Shown in pieces: positions 51,704 through 60,517 of a stretch of 64,000 bases of DNA (its first letter is position 1; every line of letters begins with the position of its first letter). The notes under the pieces are model-generated. The model was given only the letters and a program-made list of their open reading frames with translations. It did no database searches and was not told the origin of the DNA. Source of the stretch: Polynucleobacter antarcticus (GTDB lineage: Bacteria > Pseudomonadota > Gammaproteobacteria > Burkholderiales > Burkholderiaceae); assembly GCF_013307245.1 (NCBI RefSeq), contig NZ_CP028941.1, positions 186,001 to 250,000 of the forward strand, written 5' to 3'. Made by a program: the position numbers and the translations under genes.

Positions 51704-52840
51704 TCAATTTTTTTCAAAAGGAATGTAGCCAGTGACTTCCAGTTTATATCCGGAAAGACTCGGGATTGAAGTGGGGTTAGAGAGCAAGCGCATTTTTCCA
51801 ACGCCAATATCTTTCAAAATTTGCGCACCAATACCATAGCTTCGGAAGTCCGTTTTTCGAGCGAGTGGCTTAGCTGCCTTATCAGCATGTGAGCCATTCA
51901 GTTTGTGGAACTGTGCGAGCCAGTCAACATCATTAGGGGATGCAATACCTGAGGCATTTAACAGAACAGCCACACCAGCTGGTGCTGCAGCTAGTTTCTC
52001 AAGAGCCTGTACTAGTGGCCATGAATGATTGCTGACAGTGGCATCTAGAAAATCTAATACAGTGACTGGCTCATGGACTCGCACCAAAGTTTCTTCAGTC
52101 TCGGAAGGCTTGCCATGAATTAATGCAATATGCACACATGAACTAGGCGTATCTCGATAAATGATTCCTTGAAACTTACCCCAAGGGGTAATGAACTCGC
52201 GTTCACCTTCGCGCACCACAATGCTCTCATGCTGGCTGCGATATTGAATCAAGTCGGCAATGCTACCAATTTTTAATTGATGCTCTTTTGCAAACTCAAG
52301 CAAATCAGGAAGGCGTGCCATGCTGCCATCGTCCTTCATGATTTCACATATGACTGCGGTAGGAGAACAACCTGCCAATGCAGCCAAGTCACAGCCTGCT
52401 TCAGTATGGCCTGAGCGAATCAGCACACCGCCAGGTTGTGCCATCAAAGGAAAAATATGACCTGGTTGAACAAGGTCATTTGGCTTTGCATGGGTAGCCA
52501 CAGCAGTTTTGATGGTGAGTGCGCGATCTGCTGCAGAAATTCCTGTAGTGACGCCCATAGCAGCTTCAATGGAAACGGTAAAGTTTGTACCCATCGAGGT
52601 GCCGTTATCCCGCACCATCAAAGGCAGATTGAGCTGTTGGCAGCGCTCACGGGTCAAAGTAAGGCAAATCAAGCCACGACCATGTTTAGCCATGAAATTC
52701 ACTGCCTCAGCACTGACATGATCTGCAGCCAAGACTAAATCACCTTCGTTCTCGCGATCTTCTTCATCAACCAGAATCACCATCTTGCCAGCCTTGAGCT
52801 CAGCAATGATTTCTTCTGTAGGGGAGAGGGTATTTTGCAT
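51704..52840 (-). CDS. ribBA: 3,4-dihydroxy-2-butanone-4-phosphate synthase with degenerate GTP cyclohydrolase II domain (RibBA-type)
   Basis: The N-terminal half (about 1-205) is a complete Rib[41 protein letters not shown] and the [10 protein letters not shown] block. The C-terminal half keeps RibA-like features ([25 protein letters not shown]). It lacks the clustered zinc cysteines of GTP cyclohydrolase II, where RVHSECLTGD and RCDCG are expected. The domain is therefore probably inactive as RibA, as in many RibBA/RibBX proteins. A separate RibA would be needed elsewhere. It heads ribBA-ribH-nusB. I see no FMN riboswitch in the 153 bp upstream. Confidence 0.93.
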   Translation of the reverse strand: MQNTLSPTEEIIAELKAGKMVILVDEEDRENEGDLVLAADHVSAEAVNFMAKHGRGLICLTLTRERCQQLNLPLMVRDNGTSMGTNFTVSIEAAMGVTTGISAADRALTIKTAVATHAKPNDLVQPGHIFPLMAQPGGVLIRSGHTEAGCDLAALAGCSPTAVICEIMKDDGSMARLPDLLEFAKEHQLKIGSIADLIQYRSQHESIVVREGEREFITPWGKFQGIIYRDTPSSCVHIALIHGKPSETEETLVRVHEPVTVLDFLDATVSNHSWPLVQALEKLAAAPAGVAVLLNASGIASPNDVDWLAQFHKLNGSHADKAAKPLARKTDFRSYGIGAQILKDIGVGKMRLLSNPTSIPSLSGYKLEVTGYIPFEKN

Positions 52841-52993
52841 AGCCCTCTATTTTAAGCTGAGGAGGGTTTTTTGGCCTGCAAGCCCAGATCTGCTCTCCAT
52901 GCCCAACGGCTTCCTGCGCAATATCCAGCTTTTCTGACAATAGATACCTATCAAAGGCATTTTTTTGTCTTTCAAGTCTCGAGACAATGATTC

Positions 52994-53377
52994 ATGCCTC
53001 AATGGATCAAAAAATCTGCAATAAGCTCCAAATTACTACGAGACCTCAGACAGGCTGAGCAAACTAATCAAGCCAAGGCAGCCAATGGCTTTATTTTACT
53101 CGAAGCTTTAGTTGCTATGACTCTAGTGGCTACGAGTTGGGTAGCTTTGGGAAATACCTACCAAACCGTTGTTTTGCGTTTAGGCCAAGCACAGGCGCAG
53201 CAAATAAAAATACATCAGGAGTTAGATCAACATGAAATTACTATCTTGGCGAGTCGGCAGCTGCAAGCTATTACACCAACCCCATCTCTATCAAAGAGCG
53301 CATTGAATGAGTCTACTGGAATGTCTCGTCGGTCTCGCCCTATCACTCATTCTGGTAGCGCCACTAATAAAAAATAG
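52994..53377 (+). CDS. Type IV prepilin-like minor pilin (PilV-like)
   Basis: A 127-residue prepilin. A long 32-residue leader ends NG, and the mature helix starts FILLEALVAMTLVATSWVALG; cleavage would be between G32 and F33 with Glu at +5. This is the prepilin peptidase signature. The small C-terminal part is polar. The PilV label rests on gene order and N-terminus. Its last 71 bp overlap the next pilin-like gene in another frame, and the last residues (TGMSRRSRPITHSGSATNKK) look like read-through of the neighbouring gene's DNA. Confidence 0.78.
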   Translation: MPQWIKKSAISSKLLRDLRQAEQTNQAKAANGFILLEALVAMTLVATSWVALGNTYQTVVLRLGQAQAQQIKIHQELDQHEITILASRQLQAITPTPSLSKSALNESTGMSRRSRPITHSGSATNKK

Positions 53378-53930
53378 TGGCGAGCTCATTGCAAAGCAGA
53401 TTGAATATGAAAAAACACAATCACTTTCTGCAGAAGCAGATCGTGCCTTAGAGTTAATTGGAAGATCCATTCGGATGGCTGGCTATCAACATGCTAACTC
53501 ATTATCTCGAACTCACCAAAGGGAGCAACGGGTTGCTGATTTCATTCAGATTCAAAAACATAGCGGTTATCAAAGATCAGATGCTGTGATGGTGAAGCAT
53601 GAACTTTCTAGCGGGGTAGATTTTGATTGCATCGGCAACACCTTAACCCCAGAGCGTACTAAAAATGGTTTAGCGCAGCAAGGATTTTTAGTAGACCGAC
53701 AGGCCTCAGCACCCAAGGGTAAGAAAGTCAATGGTGGATCTTTAATCTGTCAATCGCTAGATCGACAAGGGCGCATACAAAATACGACCTTGATGAATGG
53801 GGTTCAATATCTGTCGATTGAGGTATTACCAGGTTTGGCTGGAAAAGCCTTTAGAGTCAAGCTAGAAATGACCGATGGTGGCTGGATTCAGCGAGAGTTT
53901 GAGCGAACATTTTCCACGCGCAATCTTTAA
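53307..53930 (+). CDS. Minor pilin-like protein (PilW-like) with no leader peptide
   Basis: A 207-residue protein starting MSLLECLVGLALSLILVAPLI, the mature N-terminus of a type IV pilin (Met at +1, Glu at +5), then ADRALELIGRSIRMAGYQH, common in PilW proteins, and a Cys-containing C-terminal domain. No basic leader with -1 Gly precedes it. The codon before ATG is TGA (53304-53306), exactly where GGA for -1 Gly would be. In frame upstream an ORF of 24 codons runs back to ATG 53232 and could be the leader. The gene may therefore carry a nonsense mutation. Confidence 0.72.
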   Translation: MSLLECLVGLALSLILVAPLIKNSGELIAKQIEYEKTQSLSAEADRALELIGRSIRMAGYQHANSLSRTHQREQRVADFIQIQKHSGYQRSDAVMVKHELSSGVDFDCIGNTLTPERTKNGLAQQGFLVDRQASAPKGKKVNGGSLICQSLDRQGRIQNTTLMNGVQYLSIEVLPGLAGKAFRVKLEMTDGGWIQREFERTFSTRNL

Positions 53931-54265
53931 TGATCATTGCTTGGGTCTTATCTCTATTGCTGCTGCTGTCCTCTTTAGTCTTTCATCTTGAGCGACTCGC
54001 CTCACTCGAAATCATTAGTACTCATACGGGACTGCAGTCATCACAACAATTTATTGCTGCTGAAAAAGCTTTACTTGAATGTGAACAACATCTTTCTAAT
54101 ATTACCGAGATCATAAATGCCTCATGCCATATTCAGTCGGCCGGTAAAAATCGTTGGTTACTGTCAAGTAAAGAAATGCCCACCATTGAAATTCTCGTGT
54201 TGCTGGATGAAAAAACACATACGGCGACTCGTCTTAATTGGCGGCAAAAATTTGACCCACTTTGA
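53930..54265 (+). CDS. Small membrane-anchored pilin-like protein (PilX-like position)
   Basis: A 111-residue protein with an N-terminal hydrophobic helix (MIIAWVLSLLLLLSSLVFHLERLASLEI) and a small C-terminal domain with two cysteines. It has no prepilin cleavage site, but its position between PilW-like and FimT-like genes and its helix suggest a PilX-like minor pilin. The start overlaps the preceding stop (TAATG), and its stop overlaps the next TTG start. It could be something else; I recognise no domain. Confidence 0.6.
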   Translation: MIIAWVLSLLLLLSSLVFHLERLASLEIISTHTGLQSSQQFIAAEKALLECEQHLSNITEIINASCHIQSAGKNRWLLSSKEMPTIEILVLLDEKTHTATRLNWRQKFDPL

Positions 54266-54828
54266 CTGAATCTGAAATCAGAGTAGGCCAAGAGCTGGGT
54301 GCAAGTCTGCTGGAGTTGATGGCAGTTGTATTGATTGTTGCCATCATGGCGGTAATGACAGTACCGCTCATGCATGAGCATATGGCTGCTAGAGAAATTG
54401 ATTTGATTGCGAGGCGTTTTATTGCCCATGCTCAATTTGCATGTAGCCAATCATTGAAGTTAGGTAGGTCAGTTCACATTACCCCACTAGCCGGGAATGT
54501 TTGGGAAGCAGGCTGGCTGGTTAAAAACAACTGTGGTAAATCGCAAGTCAAGACAGGGTGTGTTGAGCGTATCTGGTTTTCTCAGGGCAAGATCACACCG
54601 GTGTACTTTAAGGGTGGGGGCAAGCAATTTATCGACCCGCATTCCTCTCAAAGAGGGATCACGTTTAATGCTGCTGGCGCCGCGAAGACTGCTCAAGGGG
54701 GTTTTGTAGCTAATCGATTGATACTGGGGCATGAGCGCGATACAAGGCTAGAGCGGCAGCTCATTTTGGGTAGCGGAGGCCGCTGGAGAATCTGTGATCC
54801 CCATAAAGATAGCAAGGCTTGTCGGTAA
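54262..54828 (+). CDS. FimT/GspH-like minor pilin
   Basis: A 188-residue prepilin with a 13-residue leader ending ELG, then ASLLELMAVVLIVAIMAVMTVPL. Cleavage would be after G13, with Glu at +5. The C-terminal GspH/FimT-like domain has four cysteines, ending WRICDPHKDSKACR. TTG 54262 overlaps the stop of the previous gene, indicating coupling; no ATG or GTG upstream of the signature is suitable. Last gene of the pilin block; ribD starts 39 bp later. Confidence 0.78.
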   Translation: MTESEIRVGQELGASLLELMAVVLIVAIMAVMTVPLMHEHMAAREIDLIARRFIAHAQFACSQSLKLGRSVHITPLAGNVWEAGWLVKNNCGKSQVKTGCVERIWFSQGKITPVYFKGGGKQFIDPHSSQRGITFNAAGAAKTAQGGFVANRLILGHERDTRLERQLILGSGGRWRICDPHKDSKACR

Positions 54829-54867
54829 ATTTGCCGTGATGCCCCACAATCGGTTTTAATAGAGCCC

Positions 54868-55983
54868 ATGTATACCGCTGTTGACTATCAATTTATGGCT
54901 TTGGCTCTGGCCGAAGCTCAAAAAGCCTTGTATTTGCCTAATCCTAATCCACGGGTCGGATGTGTCATTGTCAAAGATGCCCAAGTAATTGGGCGTGGTT
55001 TTACCCAAAGAGTGGGTGGATCCCATGCGGAGGTGCAGGCTTTAGCAGATGCCAAGGCGAAGGGCTTTGATCCCGCTGGCGCTACTATTTACGTGACCTT
55101 AGAGCCCTGCAATCACACTGGTAAGACGCCTCCCTGCGTAGATGCCTTTATTGCTGCTAAGCCTGCCAAGCTCATTGCCGCGATGTTAGATCCTAATCCA
55201 ATAGTAAATGGCAAAGGATTAGAGCGTTTGAAGGCCGCAGGCATTCAGGTGGATTGCGGTTTGATGGCATCAGAGGCGCAGGCATTAAACCCAGGATTTA
55301 TTTCTAGAATGACACGCGGCTTGCCATGGGTGCGCATGAAAATTGCCGCGAGCTTAGATGGGAAGACGGCACTCCCTAATGGCAAAAGTCAATGGATTAC
55401 CGGGCCCCTAGCTAGAGCAGATGGCCACCATTGGCGTGCACAGGCGTGCGCTATTTTGACGGGTATGGGGACGGTGAAAGAAGATGATCCGACCTTAAAT
55501 GTGCGGGATGTCAAAACCGATCGTCAACCTTCGAAGATTATTGTGGATTCCAAATTAGAGACGCCGCTCAATGCGAAAGTATTGAAGGGCTTAGATGAAG
55601 CGAGCGTGATTTTGGTATGTGCTTCACTGGATTCGCAAGAGGCTCAAGAAAAAGCAAAAGCGTTTGAGAACTTGGGCGTTCAGGTAGTTTCTATGTCCAA
55701 CTTTGCAGGTAAGGTAGATTTACCAAAACTTTTCGCTTACTTAGCCCAAGAACATCATATGAATGAAATCCATATCGAGGCAGGCTGTAAGTTAAATGGC
55801 TCCTTATTGAGGGAGAATTGTGTAGATGAGCTATTACTCTACTACGCTCCTTTTTTTGTAGGTGAGGGAATTGGCATGGCCAATGTCAGTTCTTTAGCAG
55901 AGCTCAATGATCGTCAAGATTGGCAAATCGTTGATCAAACTATGTTCGCCCCAGATCTACGCATTCGTCTGATTAAAAATTAA
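54868..55983 (+). CDS. ribD: Bifunctional riboflavin deaminase/reductase RibD
   Basis: Deaminates and reduces the early pyrimidine intermediate of riboflavin synthesis. The 371-residue protein has a deaminase domain with PNPNPRVGCVIV, the GSHAEVQALADA His-Glu pair and TLEPCNHTGKTPPCVDAF (zinc cysteines). The reductase domain follows with MKIAASLDGKTALPNGKSQWITG. Length is typical. ribE follows 24 bp later. Confidence 0.96.
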   Translation: MYTAVDYQFMALALAEAQKALYLPNPNPRVGCVIVKDAQVIGRGFTQRVGGSHAEVQALADAKAKGFDPAGATIYVTLEPCNHTGKTPPCVDAFIAAKPAKLIAAMLDPNPIVNGKGLERLKAAGIQVDCGLMASEAQALNPGFISRMTRGLPWVRMKIAASLDGKTALPNGKSQWITGPLARADGHHWRAQACAILTGMGTVKEDDPTLNVRDVKTDRQPSKIIVDSKLETPLNAKVLKGLDEASVILVCASLDSQEAQEKAKAFENLGVQVVSMSNFAGKVDLPKLFAYLAQEHHMNEIHIEAGCKLNGSLLRENCVDELLLYYAPFFVGEGIGMANVSSLAELNDRQDWQIVDQTMFAPDLRIRLIKN

Positions 55984-56007
55984 TTAACCCTACATTTCAA
56001 TCCCACT

Positions 56008-56619
56008 ATGTTTACTGGAATCATTACTGCTGTTGGCAATATTAAGAGTGCTGAACCGAAAGGTGATGGCATGAAATTATTGATCGAGACGCCAGCCGGC
56101 TATCTTGATGATGTTACTTTGGGCGATAGTATTGCGATTCAAGGAGCTTGTATGACCGCCACCCAATTTACAAGCAATACCTTTGAATTGGATATTTCTA
56201 GAGAGTCTCTCAATAAAACGGTGGGGCTTGATCAAGTCGGGCCCGTCAATCTTGAAAAAGCCTTACGACTCAATGATCGTTTGGGTGGCCACCTTGTGAG
56301 TGGCCATGTGGATGGTGTGGGTAAGGTAGCCCACTTTGCCGCTGTAGCTAAAGATGCTTATGGATCTTGGCTATTACGTATTGAAGCTCCTAAGGATTTG
56401 GCGCCATTCTTAGCCTATAAAGGATCGATTGTGGTCAACGGTGTATCGCTCACCGTCAATCAAACGCTAGATGCAACAGAGGCTTGCATGGTGGATATCA
56501 ATATCATTCCTCATACCTTACAAAATACGACTTTGGGAAATCTACAACAAAGCGATCAAGTCAATTTAGAAGTAGATCTGATTGCCCGTTATGTGGCGCG
56601 GATGCTTAGTAAGCCATAA
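56008..56619 (+). CDS. ribE: Riboflavin synthase, alpha subunit
   Basis: Dismutates two lumazines into riboflavin. The 203-residue protein has two lumazine-binding repeats: MFTGIITAVGNIKS with DSIAIQGACMTAT, and GGHLVSGHVDGVGKV with GSIVVNGVSLTVNQTL. Length is normal. Paired with ribD as a plus-strand operon, separated by the pilin genes from the other rib genes. Confidence 0.96.
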   Translation: MFTGIITAVGNIKSAEPKGDGMKLLIETPAGYLDDVTLGDSIAIQGACMTATQFTSNTFELDISRESLNKTVGLDQVGPVNLEKALRLNDRLGGHLVSGHVDGVGKVAHFAAVAKDAYGSWLLRIEAPKDLAPFLAYKGSIVVNGVSLTVNQTLDATEACMVDINIIPHTLQNTTLGNLQQSDQVNLEVDLIARYVARMLSKP

Positions 56620-56673
56620 GTATCTCTAAAGCTAGGGTTAAAAAGCCCTATTGACAGTTCAGATAGAGGAAAT

Positions 56674-57057
56674 ATGAAGAACTTAAAACCTATTCGCAAT
56701 GAATTGGAATATCAATCTGTATTAGATGAAATATCGTATTTGATTGATCATGAGCCAGATCCTGGAAGTAAAAAAGGGGATAGGTTTGAGATACTTTTAA
56801 TACTAGTAGAAGCTTATGAGGCAAAGCACTATGCTATTGCGCACCCTGATCCAATTGAAGCTATCAAATTTAGGATGGAGCAAGCGGGCCTTAAACCAAA
56901 AGATCTCCAACCTATGATTGGAGGGTTAAACCGGGTTTATGAAATACTAAACCGCAAGAGACCTTTGACATTAAAAATGATTTGGAACTTGCATACGGGG
57001 CTAGGTATTCCTGCAGAAAGTCTGATTCAACAAGCAGTAGATCTTGAGGCAGCGTGA
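56674..57057 (+). CDS. HigA-family antitoxin-like HTH protein; no HigB next to it
   Basis: A 127-residue protein matching the HigA group (COG5499): PIRNELEYQSVLDEISYLID at the N-terminus, GDRFEILLILVEAYEAKHY, then an HTH core DPIEAIKFRMEQAGLKPKDLQPMIGG followed by LNRKRPLTLKMIWNLHTGLGIP. Proteins of this type normally sit just after a HigB mRNA interferase gene. Here only 54 bp separate it from ribE, and queC is convergent, so no toxin is present. It may be a plain regulator or a remnant. Confidence 0.82.
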   Translation: MKNLKPIRNELEYQSVLDEISYLIDHEPDPGSKKGDRFEILLILVEAYEAKHYAIAHPDPIEAIKFRMEQAGLKPKDLQPMIGGLNRVYEILNRKRPLTLKMIWNLHTGLGIPAESLIQQAVDLEAA

Positions 57058-57063
57058 TTTTTT

Positions 57064-57810
57064 TTAATTAGATCGTAGTTGATAGCGAGTAGGGTCAGAT
57101 AAGTCTGCTTGCTGAAAACCTATTTTCCTGAGACGACAAGACTCACATTCTCCACAGGCCTCACCCAAATCATTAGCTTGATAGCAAGATACCGTTTGTG
57201 AGTAGTCCACACCTAAAGTAGTGCCTAAGTGGATGATCTCCGCCTTCGTCATGCTGATAATCGGAGCATGTACCCGAAAGCGGCTTTCAGGTTTTATCGC
57301 TTCTACGCCTGCTTTAGTCGCTAGGTTAGCCATAGCTTCAAATGAGGCAACATAATCAGGACGACAGTCTGGATAGCCTGAATAATCAACGGCATTCGCA
57401 CCATAGAATATATCTAAACCACCAAGAGATTCTGCCCAGCCTAGTGCGAGTGAAAGCAAAATCGTATTGCGTGCTGGTACATAAGTCACCGGAATTTCTT
57501 GATCCTTACCGGGAGTAGTCGGTATATCAATTGATGCATCCGTCAGTGCAGACCCGCCAAAGCGTGTAAGGTCTAAATGGACTACTTCATGGCGAATGAC
57601 GCCCATCTTTTTGGCAATGTGTTTAGCGGCCGCCAGTTCAGAGGAGTGACGTTGACCATAGCTAACTGATAGGACATAAGGGGCATAAGCTAAATCCTTA
57701 GCGAGCGCCAAAATCGTACTGGAATCTAAGCCACCCGAAAATAAAATGACTGCAGGGGCATGAGGCTTGCGGGGGGCAATATTCTGAAAGGCGGCGGACA
57801 ACTGAGACAT
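57064..57810 (-). CDS. queC: 7-cyano-7-deazaguanine synthase
   Basis: Makes preQ0 for queuosine in tRNA. The 248-residue enzyme has the PP-loop [46 protein letters not shown], and the zinc motif [21 protein letters not shown]. It lies 35 bp downstream of cpoB; queC after the tol-pal genes is a known arrangement. Confidence 0.96.
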   Translation of the reverse strand: MSQLSAAFQNIAPRKPHAPAVILFSGGLDSSTILALAKDLAYAPYVLSVSYGQRHSSELAAAKHIAKKMGVIRHEVVHLDLTRFGGSALTDASIDIPTTPGKDQEIPVTYVPARNTILLSLALGWAESLGGLDIFYGANAVDYSGYPDCRPDYVASFEAMANLATKAGVEAIKPESRFRVHAPIISMTKAEIIHLGTTLGVDYSQTVSCYQANDLGEACGECESCRLRKIGFQQADLSDPTRYQLRSN

Positions 57811-57845
57811 AGGTAAGTTTAACTAAAAAGTATTGCTGAGTACGC

Positions 57846-58577
57846 TTACTTCGTTGCAGCCATTAGTTGCTGTGCATCCTTAGCCGCCTCACTATCGGGA
57901 TACTTGCTAATAACTTCAGAGAAGGTTTTTTTGGCAGCTGCTTTATTGCCGCTCTCTAATTGCGCATTACCCAGTGTCACCATTGCCGCAGGTATGCGCG
58001 GATGATTTGGGAAGCGTTTAATTAGACCTTGAACTTGTGTAATAGCGCCAGGATAATCCTTAGTGGCATATTTACTATTACCACTCCAAAAAAGTGCTAG
58101 TGGTAAGTAGGGGCTATTCGGATAGCGCTTAGCAAAGGCTGAAAAGTCTACATCTGCCTTTTTTAAACTTCCCGCTTGAAAGACTTTTAAGGCATCGTCA
58201 TAGGCTTTTTTCTCACCAGGCTGTACGATTCCACTCACGCCCTCGATCGTTTCTGTTCGTGGCTCAAGATTCCCTAAGCGATTATCTAAATCTTGATAAT
58301 AAGTTTTTTGACTAGTAGAAACATCATCACCTTGTTTTTCAAGGCCTTCAATTTTGCCGCGGAGTATTGCGTTATCCGCCCTGAGTTTCTCAATTTGATT
58401 TTGTAATTCCAGTTGCGTTGTTGCTAGTGTCTTGCGTAAATCCAAGATTGCTTTGCGAGCATCATCATCGGCAAAGAGTGCCCAGGCATTTCCAGATAGA
58501 CTCAGAAAAACAGTCGCTGCACTTAGACAAAACGCTCGTGAGAGCGTTTGTTTAATAGTGTTAGAAAGCCTAATCAT
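57846..58577 (-). CDS. cpoB: Cell division coordinator CpoB (YbgF)
   Basis: Periplasmic protein linking Tol-Pal outer-membrane constriction to peptidoglycan synthesis. The 243-residue protein has a signal peptide ending GNAWA, a coiled-coil (TLATTQLELQNQIEKLRADNAIL), and TPR-like repeats (YDDALKVFQAGSLKKADVDF onward; SPYLPLALFWSGNSKYATKDY). Its ATG overlaps the pal stop region at 58577. Confidence 0.94.
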   Translation of the reverse strand: MIRLSNTIKQTLSRAFCLSAATVFLSLSGNAWALFADDDARKAILDLRKTLATTQLELQNQIEKLRADNAILRGKIEGLEKQGDDVSTSQKTYYQDLDNRLGNLEPRTETIEGVSGIVQPGEKKAYDDALKVFQAGSLKKADVDFSAFAKRYPNSPYLPLALFWSGNSKYATKDYPGAITQVQGLIKRFPNHPRIPAAMVTLGNAQLESGNKAAAKKTFSEVISKYPDSEAAKDAQQLMAATK

Positions 58578-59080
58578 TAGTTCGTAATGTAAACGATGTC
58601 AGCACGGCGATTTTCTGCCCAAGCTGCCTCATTGTCACCTTCGGCTTTAGGTTTTTCTTTGCCATAACTGACTGCTTCCATTTGGTCATCAGAAACACCC
58701 ATTAAGTTTAGGGATTTCCGCACGGCATCGGAACGGCGCTGACCTAATGCTAAGTTGTACTCAGCAGTGCCACGCTCATCGGTATTGCCTTGAATAATGA
58801 CTTTTTGTTTTGGGTTAGCCTTTAAGAAGCTAGCATGTGCCGATAGCTGTTTTTGATATTTGGTCTGTACGGTGTACTCATTCAAGTCAAAGTAAACACT
58901 TTTTTCAAACAAGGGGCTCTTTGGGTCATTCCAAGGTTGGGAGCTAAAGTTGCCGCTACCGCTACCGCTATTAGCGCTATCAACATCATCTAGTTTGACA
59001 CTGGAGCAAGCAGCCAATAGCAAGGCGGTGGCGCCTAAAAGGGTAAATGTCGCTGCACGACGTGCGATAGAAATTGTCAT
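58577..59080 (-). CDS. pal: Peptidoglycan-associated lipoprotein Pal
   Basis: Outer-membrane lipoprotein tethering the envelope to peptidoglycan and binding TolB. The 167-residue protein has a signal peptide ending LLLAAC (lipobox Cys25), a Gly/Ser linker, and an OmpA-like domain with YFDLNEYTV and the peptidoglycan-binding GNTDERGTAEYNLALGQRRS. It is preceded by a 122-bp gap after tolB. Confidence 0.96.
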   Translation of the reverse strand: MTISIARRAATFTLLGATALLLAACSSVKLDDVDSANSGSGSGNFSSQPWNDPKSPLFEKSVYFDLNEYTVQTKYQKQLSAHASFLKANPKQKVIIQGNTDERGTAEYNLALGQRRSDAVRKSLNLMGVSDDQMEAVSYGKEKPKAEGDNEAAWAENRRADIVYITN

Positions 59081-59202
59081 AATCTTTCCTTTTCCTGCGA
59101 TTGAAGCAAATAAATAAGCTGATAACTCTTATTATGCCTCCAAGAAGCCTAAAAATGACATGCTACGGCATCAGTATTTCAATATTGGGCTAGTCAAGAG
59201 AC

Positions 59203-60507
59203 TTAGTCCATAAAAGGACCCCAAGAGGGCTGACGCACATCAGAACCAGGAATACTGAGCACTTGCTTTGAGTTTCCATCTACTGAAACCGCTGCCAAGA
59301 CCCGTTTGCCGCCGACCTTCGTTGAGTAAAGGACATAACGACCATTTGCCGCAAATGAGGGGGATTCGTCACTACTGCTATTGGTTAGGGCTTGGGTATC
59401 TCCTGTAGCGAGATTGAGAATGTGCAAACGAAATGCACCACCAATATTGGCGATATACGCTAAATACTTCCCATCTGGTGAGATGCGGGGTGAAGTCACA
59501 AAACCTTGCTTGAAGGTAATGCGCTTAGCACCTTCCACTTGTTCGCCTTCAGCGCTCATGCGATAAATCTGTGGACTACCGCCACGATCACTCGTGAAAT
59601 AAATATAGCGGTTATCCGCTGAGTACTGCGGCTCAGTATCAATTGTCTGCCCACGTGTGAGGCGAGTTAATCCAGTGCCATCCGCGTTAATGCTGTAGAC
59701 CTGAGTGTTGCCATCTTTCGATAGTGAGATAGCTAATTTTTTACCATCCCCTGACCAGGCTGGCGCACTGTTATTGCCTTTTTGATTGGACAAAGGCGTG
59801 CGCCGACCCGTAGCAAGCTCATGCACATAAATGACCGGCTTACGATCTTCGAAAGATACATACGCTACTTTTTTGCCATCGGGTGACCACGAAGGAGAGA
59901 TGATGGGCTCACCACTACTCATTGCCGTGCGAATATTTTGACCATCTGCATCGGAGATGACCAGGCGATAACGTTTACCTTCTTTAATCACGTAGGATAG
60001 CCGTGTAGAAAAGATGCCACGTTCCCCTAACAATTTCAGAATGATGTCATCAGCGATCTTGTGAGCAACGGCGCGTAAGTTATCGGCACTAGAATTGAGA
60101 TTAAGGCCACCTAAGCTCAGAGATTTGCGCACATCAAACAATTTGTATTGAATCTCAAACTGCGTAGGACCTGTTTGAACAACCGAGCCAACAACCAGGG
60201 CATCTGCACCCCGTGCAGCCCAAGCTTTGTAGTTTGGGGTGTCCTCAACGCTCTCGCTAGCATTACCATTTTCTGTGTTTTTAAAGTAGCCACTGCGCGC
60301 TAGATCTTGACGAATAATATCGGTCACACCAATCGGTAATTTCGCTTCATCTTTGAAGCGGATCACGGCGATCGGGTAAAGCGACTGCCCTACGCCAGTG
60401 ATTTCAATACTCATTTGTGCTTGGCTCGGTAGGCTCATCATGCCTAGGCCTAGAGCTAAAAACATGAGTGCAGACTTGATGACAGAGCGGGCGATAGTTT
60501 TGGTCAT
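59203..60507 (-). CDS. tolB: Tol-Pal system protein TolB
   Basis: Periplasmic beta-propeller that binds Pal. The 434-residue protein has a signal peptide (ending PSQAQ), an N-terminal domain (IAVIRFKDE...DIIRQDLARSGYFK), then repeats with SPSWSPDGKKVAYVS, APAWSGDGKKLA, EPQYSADNRYIYFTSDRGGSPQIY and SPRISPDGKYLAYIA. Length is typical. Eleven bases separate it from tolA. Confidence 0.96.
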   Translation of the reverse strand: MTKTIARSVIKSALMFLALGLGMMSLPSQAQMSIEITGVGQSLYPIAVIRFKDEAKLPIGVTDIIRQDLARSGYFKNTENGNASESVEDTPNYKAWAARGADALVVGSVVQTGPTQFEIQYKLFDVRKSLSLGGLNLNSSADNLRAVAHKIADDIILKLLGERGIFSTRLSYVIKEGKRYRLVISDADGQNIRTAMSSGEPIISPSWSPDGKKVAYVSFEDRKPVIYVHELATGRRTPLSNQKGNNSAPAWSGDGKKLAISLSKDGNTQVYSINADGTGLTRLTRGQTIDTEPQYSADNRYIYFTSDRGGSPQIYRMSAEGEQVEGAKRITFKQGFVTSPRISPDGKYLAYIANIGGAFRLHILNLATGDTQALTNSSSDESPSFAANGRYVLYSTKVGGKRVLAAVSVDGNSKQVLSIPGSDVRQPSWGPFMD

Positions 60508-60517
60508 GTCTATTAAT

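Noticed and set aside
52841..52993. Possible FMN riboswitch before ribBA
   Set aside because: The conserved RFN core elements are not visible on the minus strand and the leader is short.
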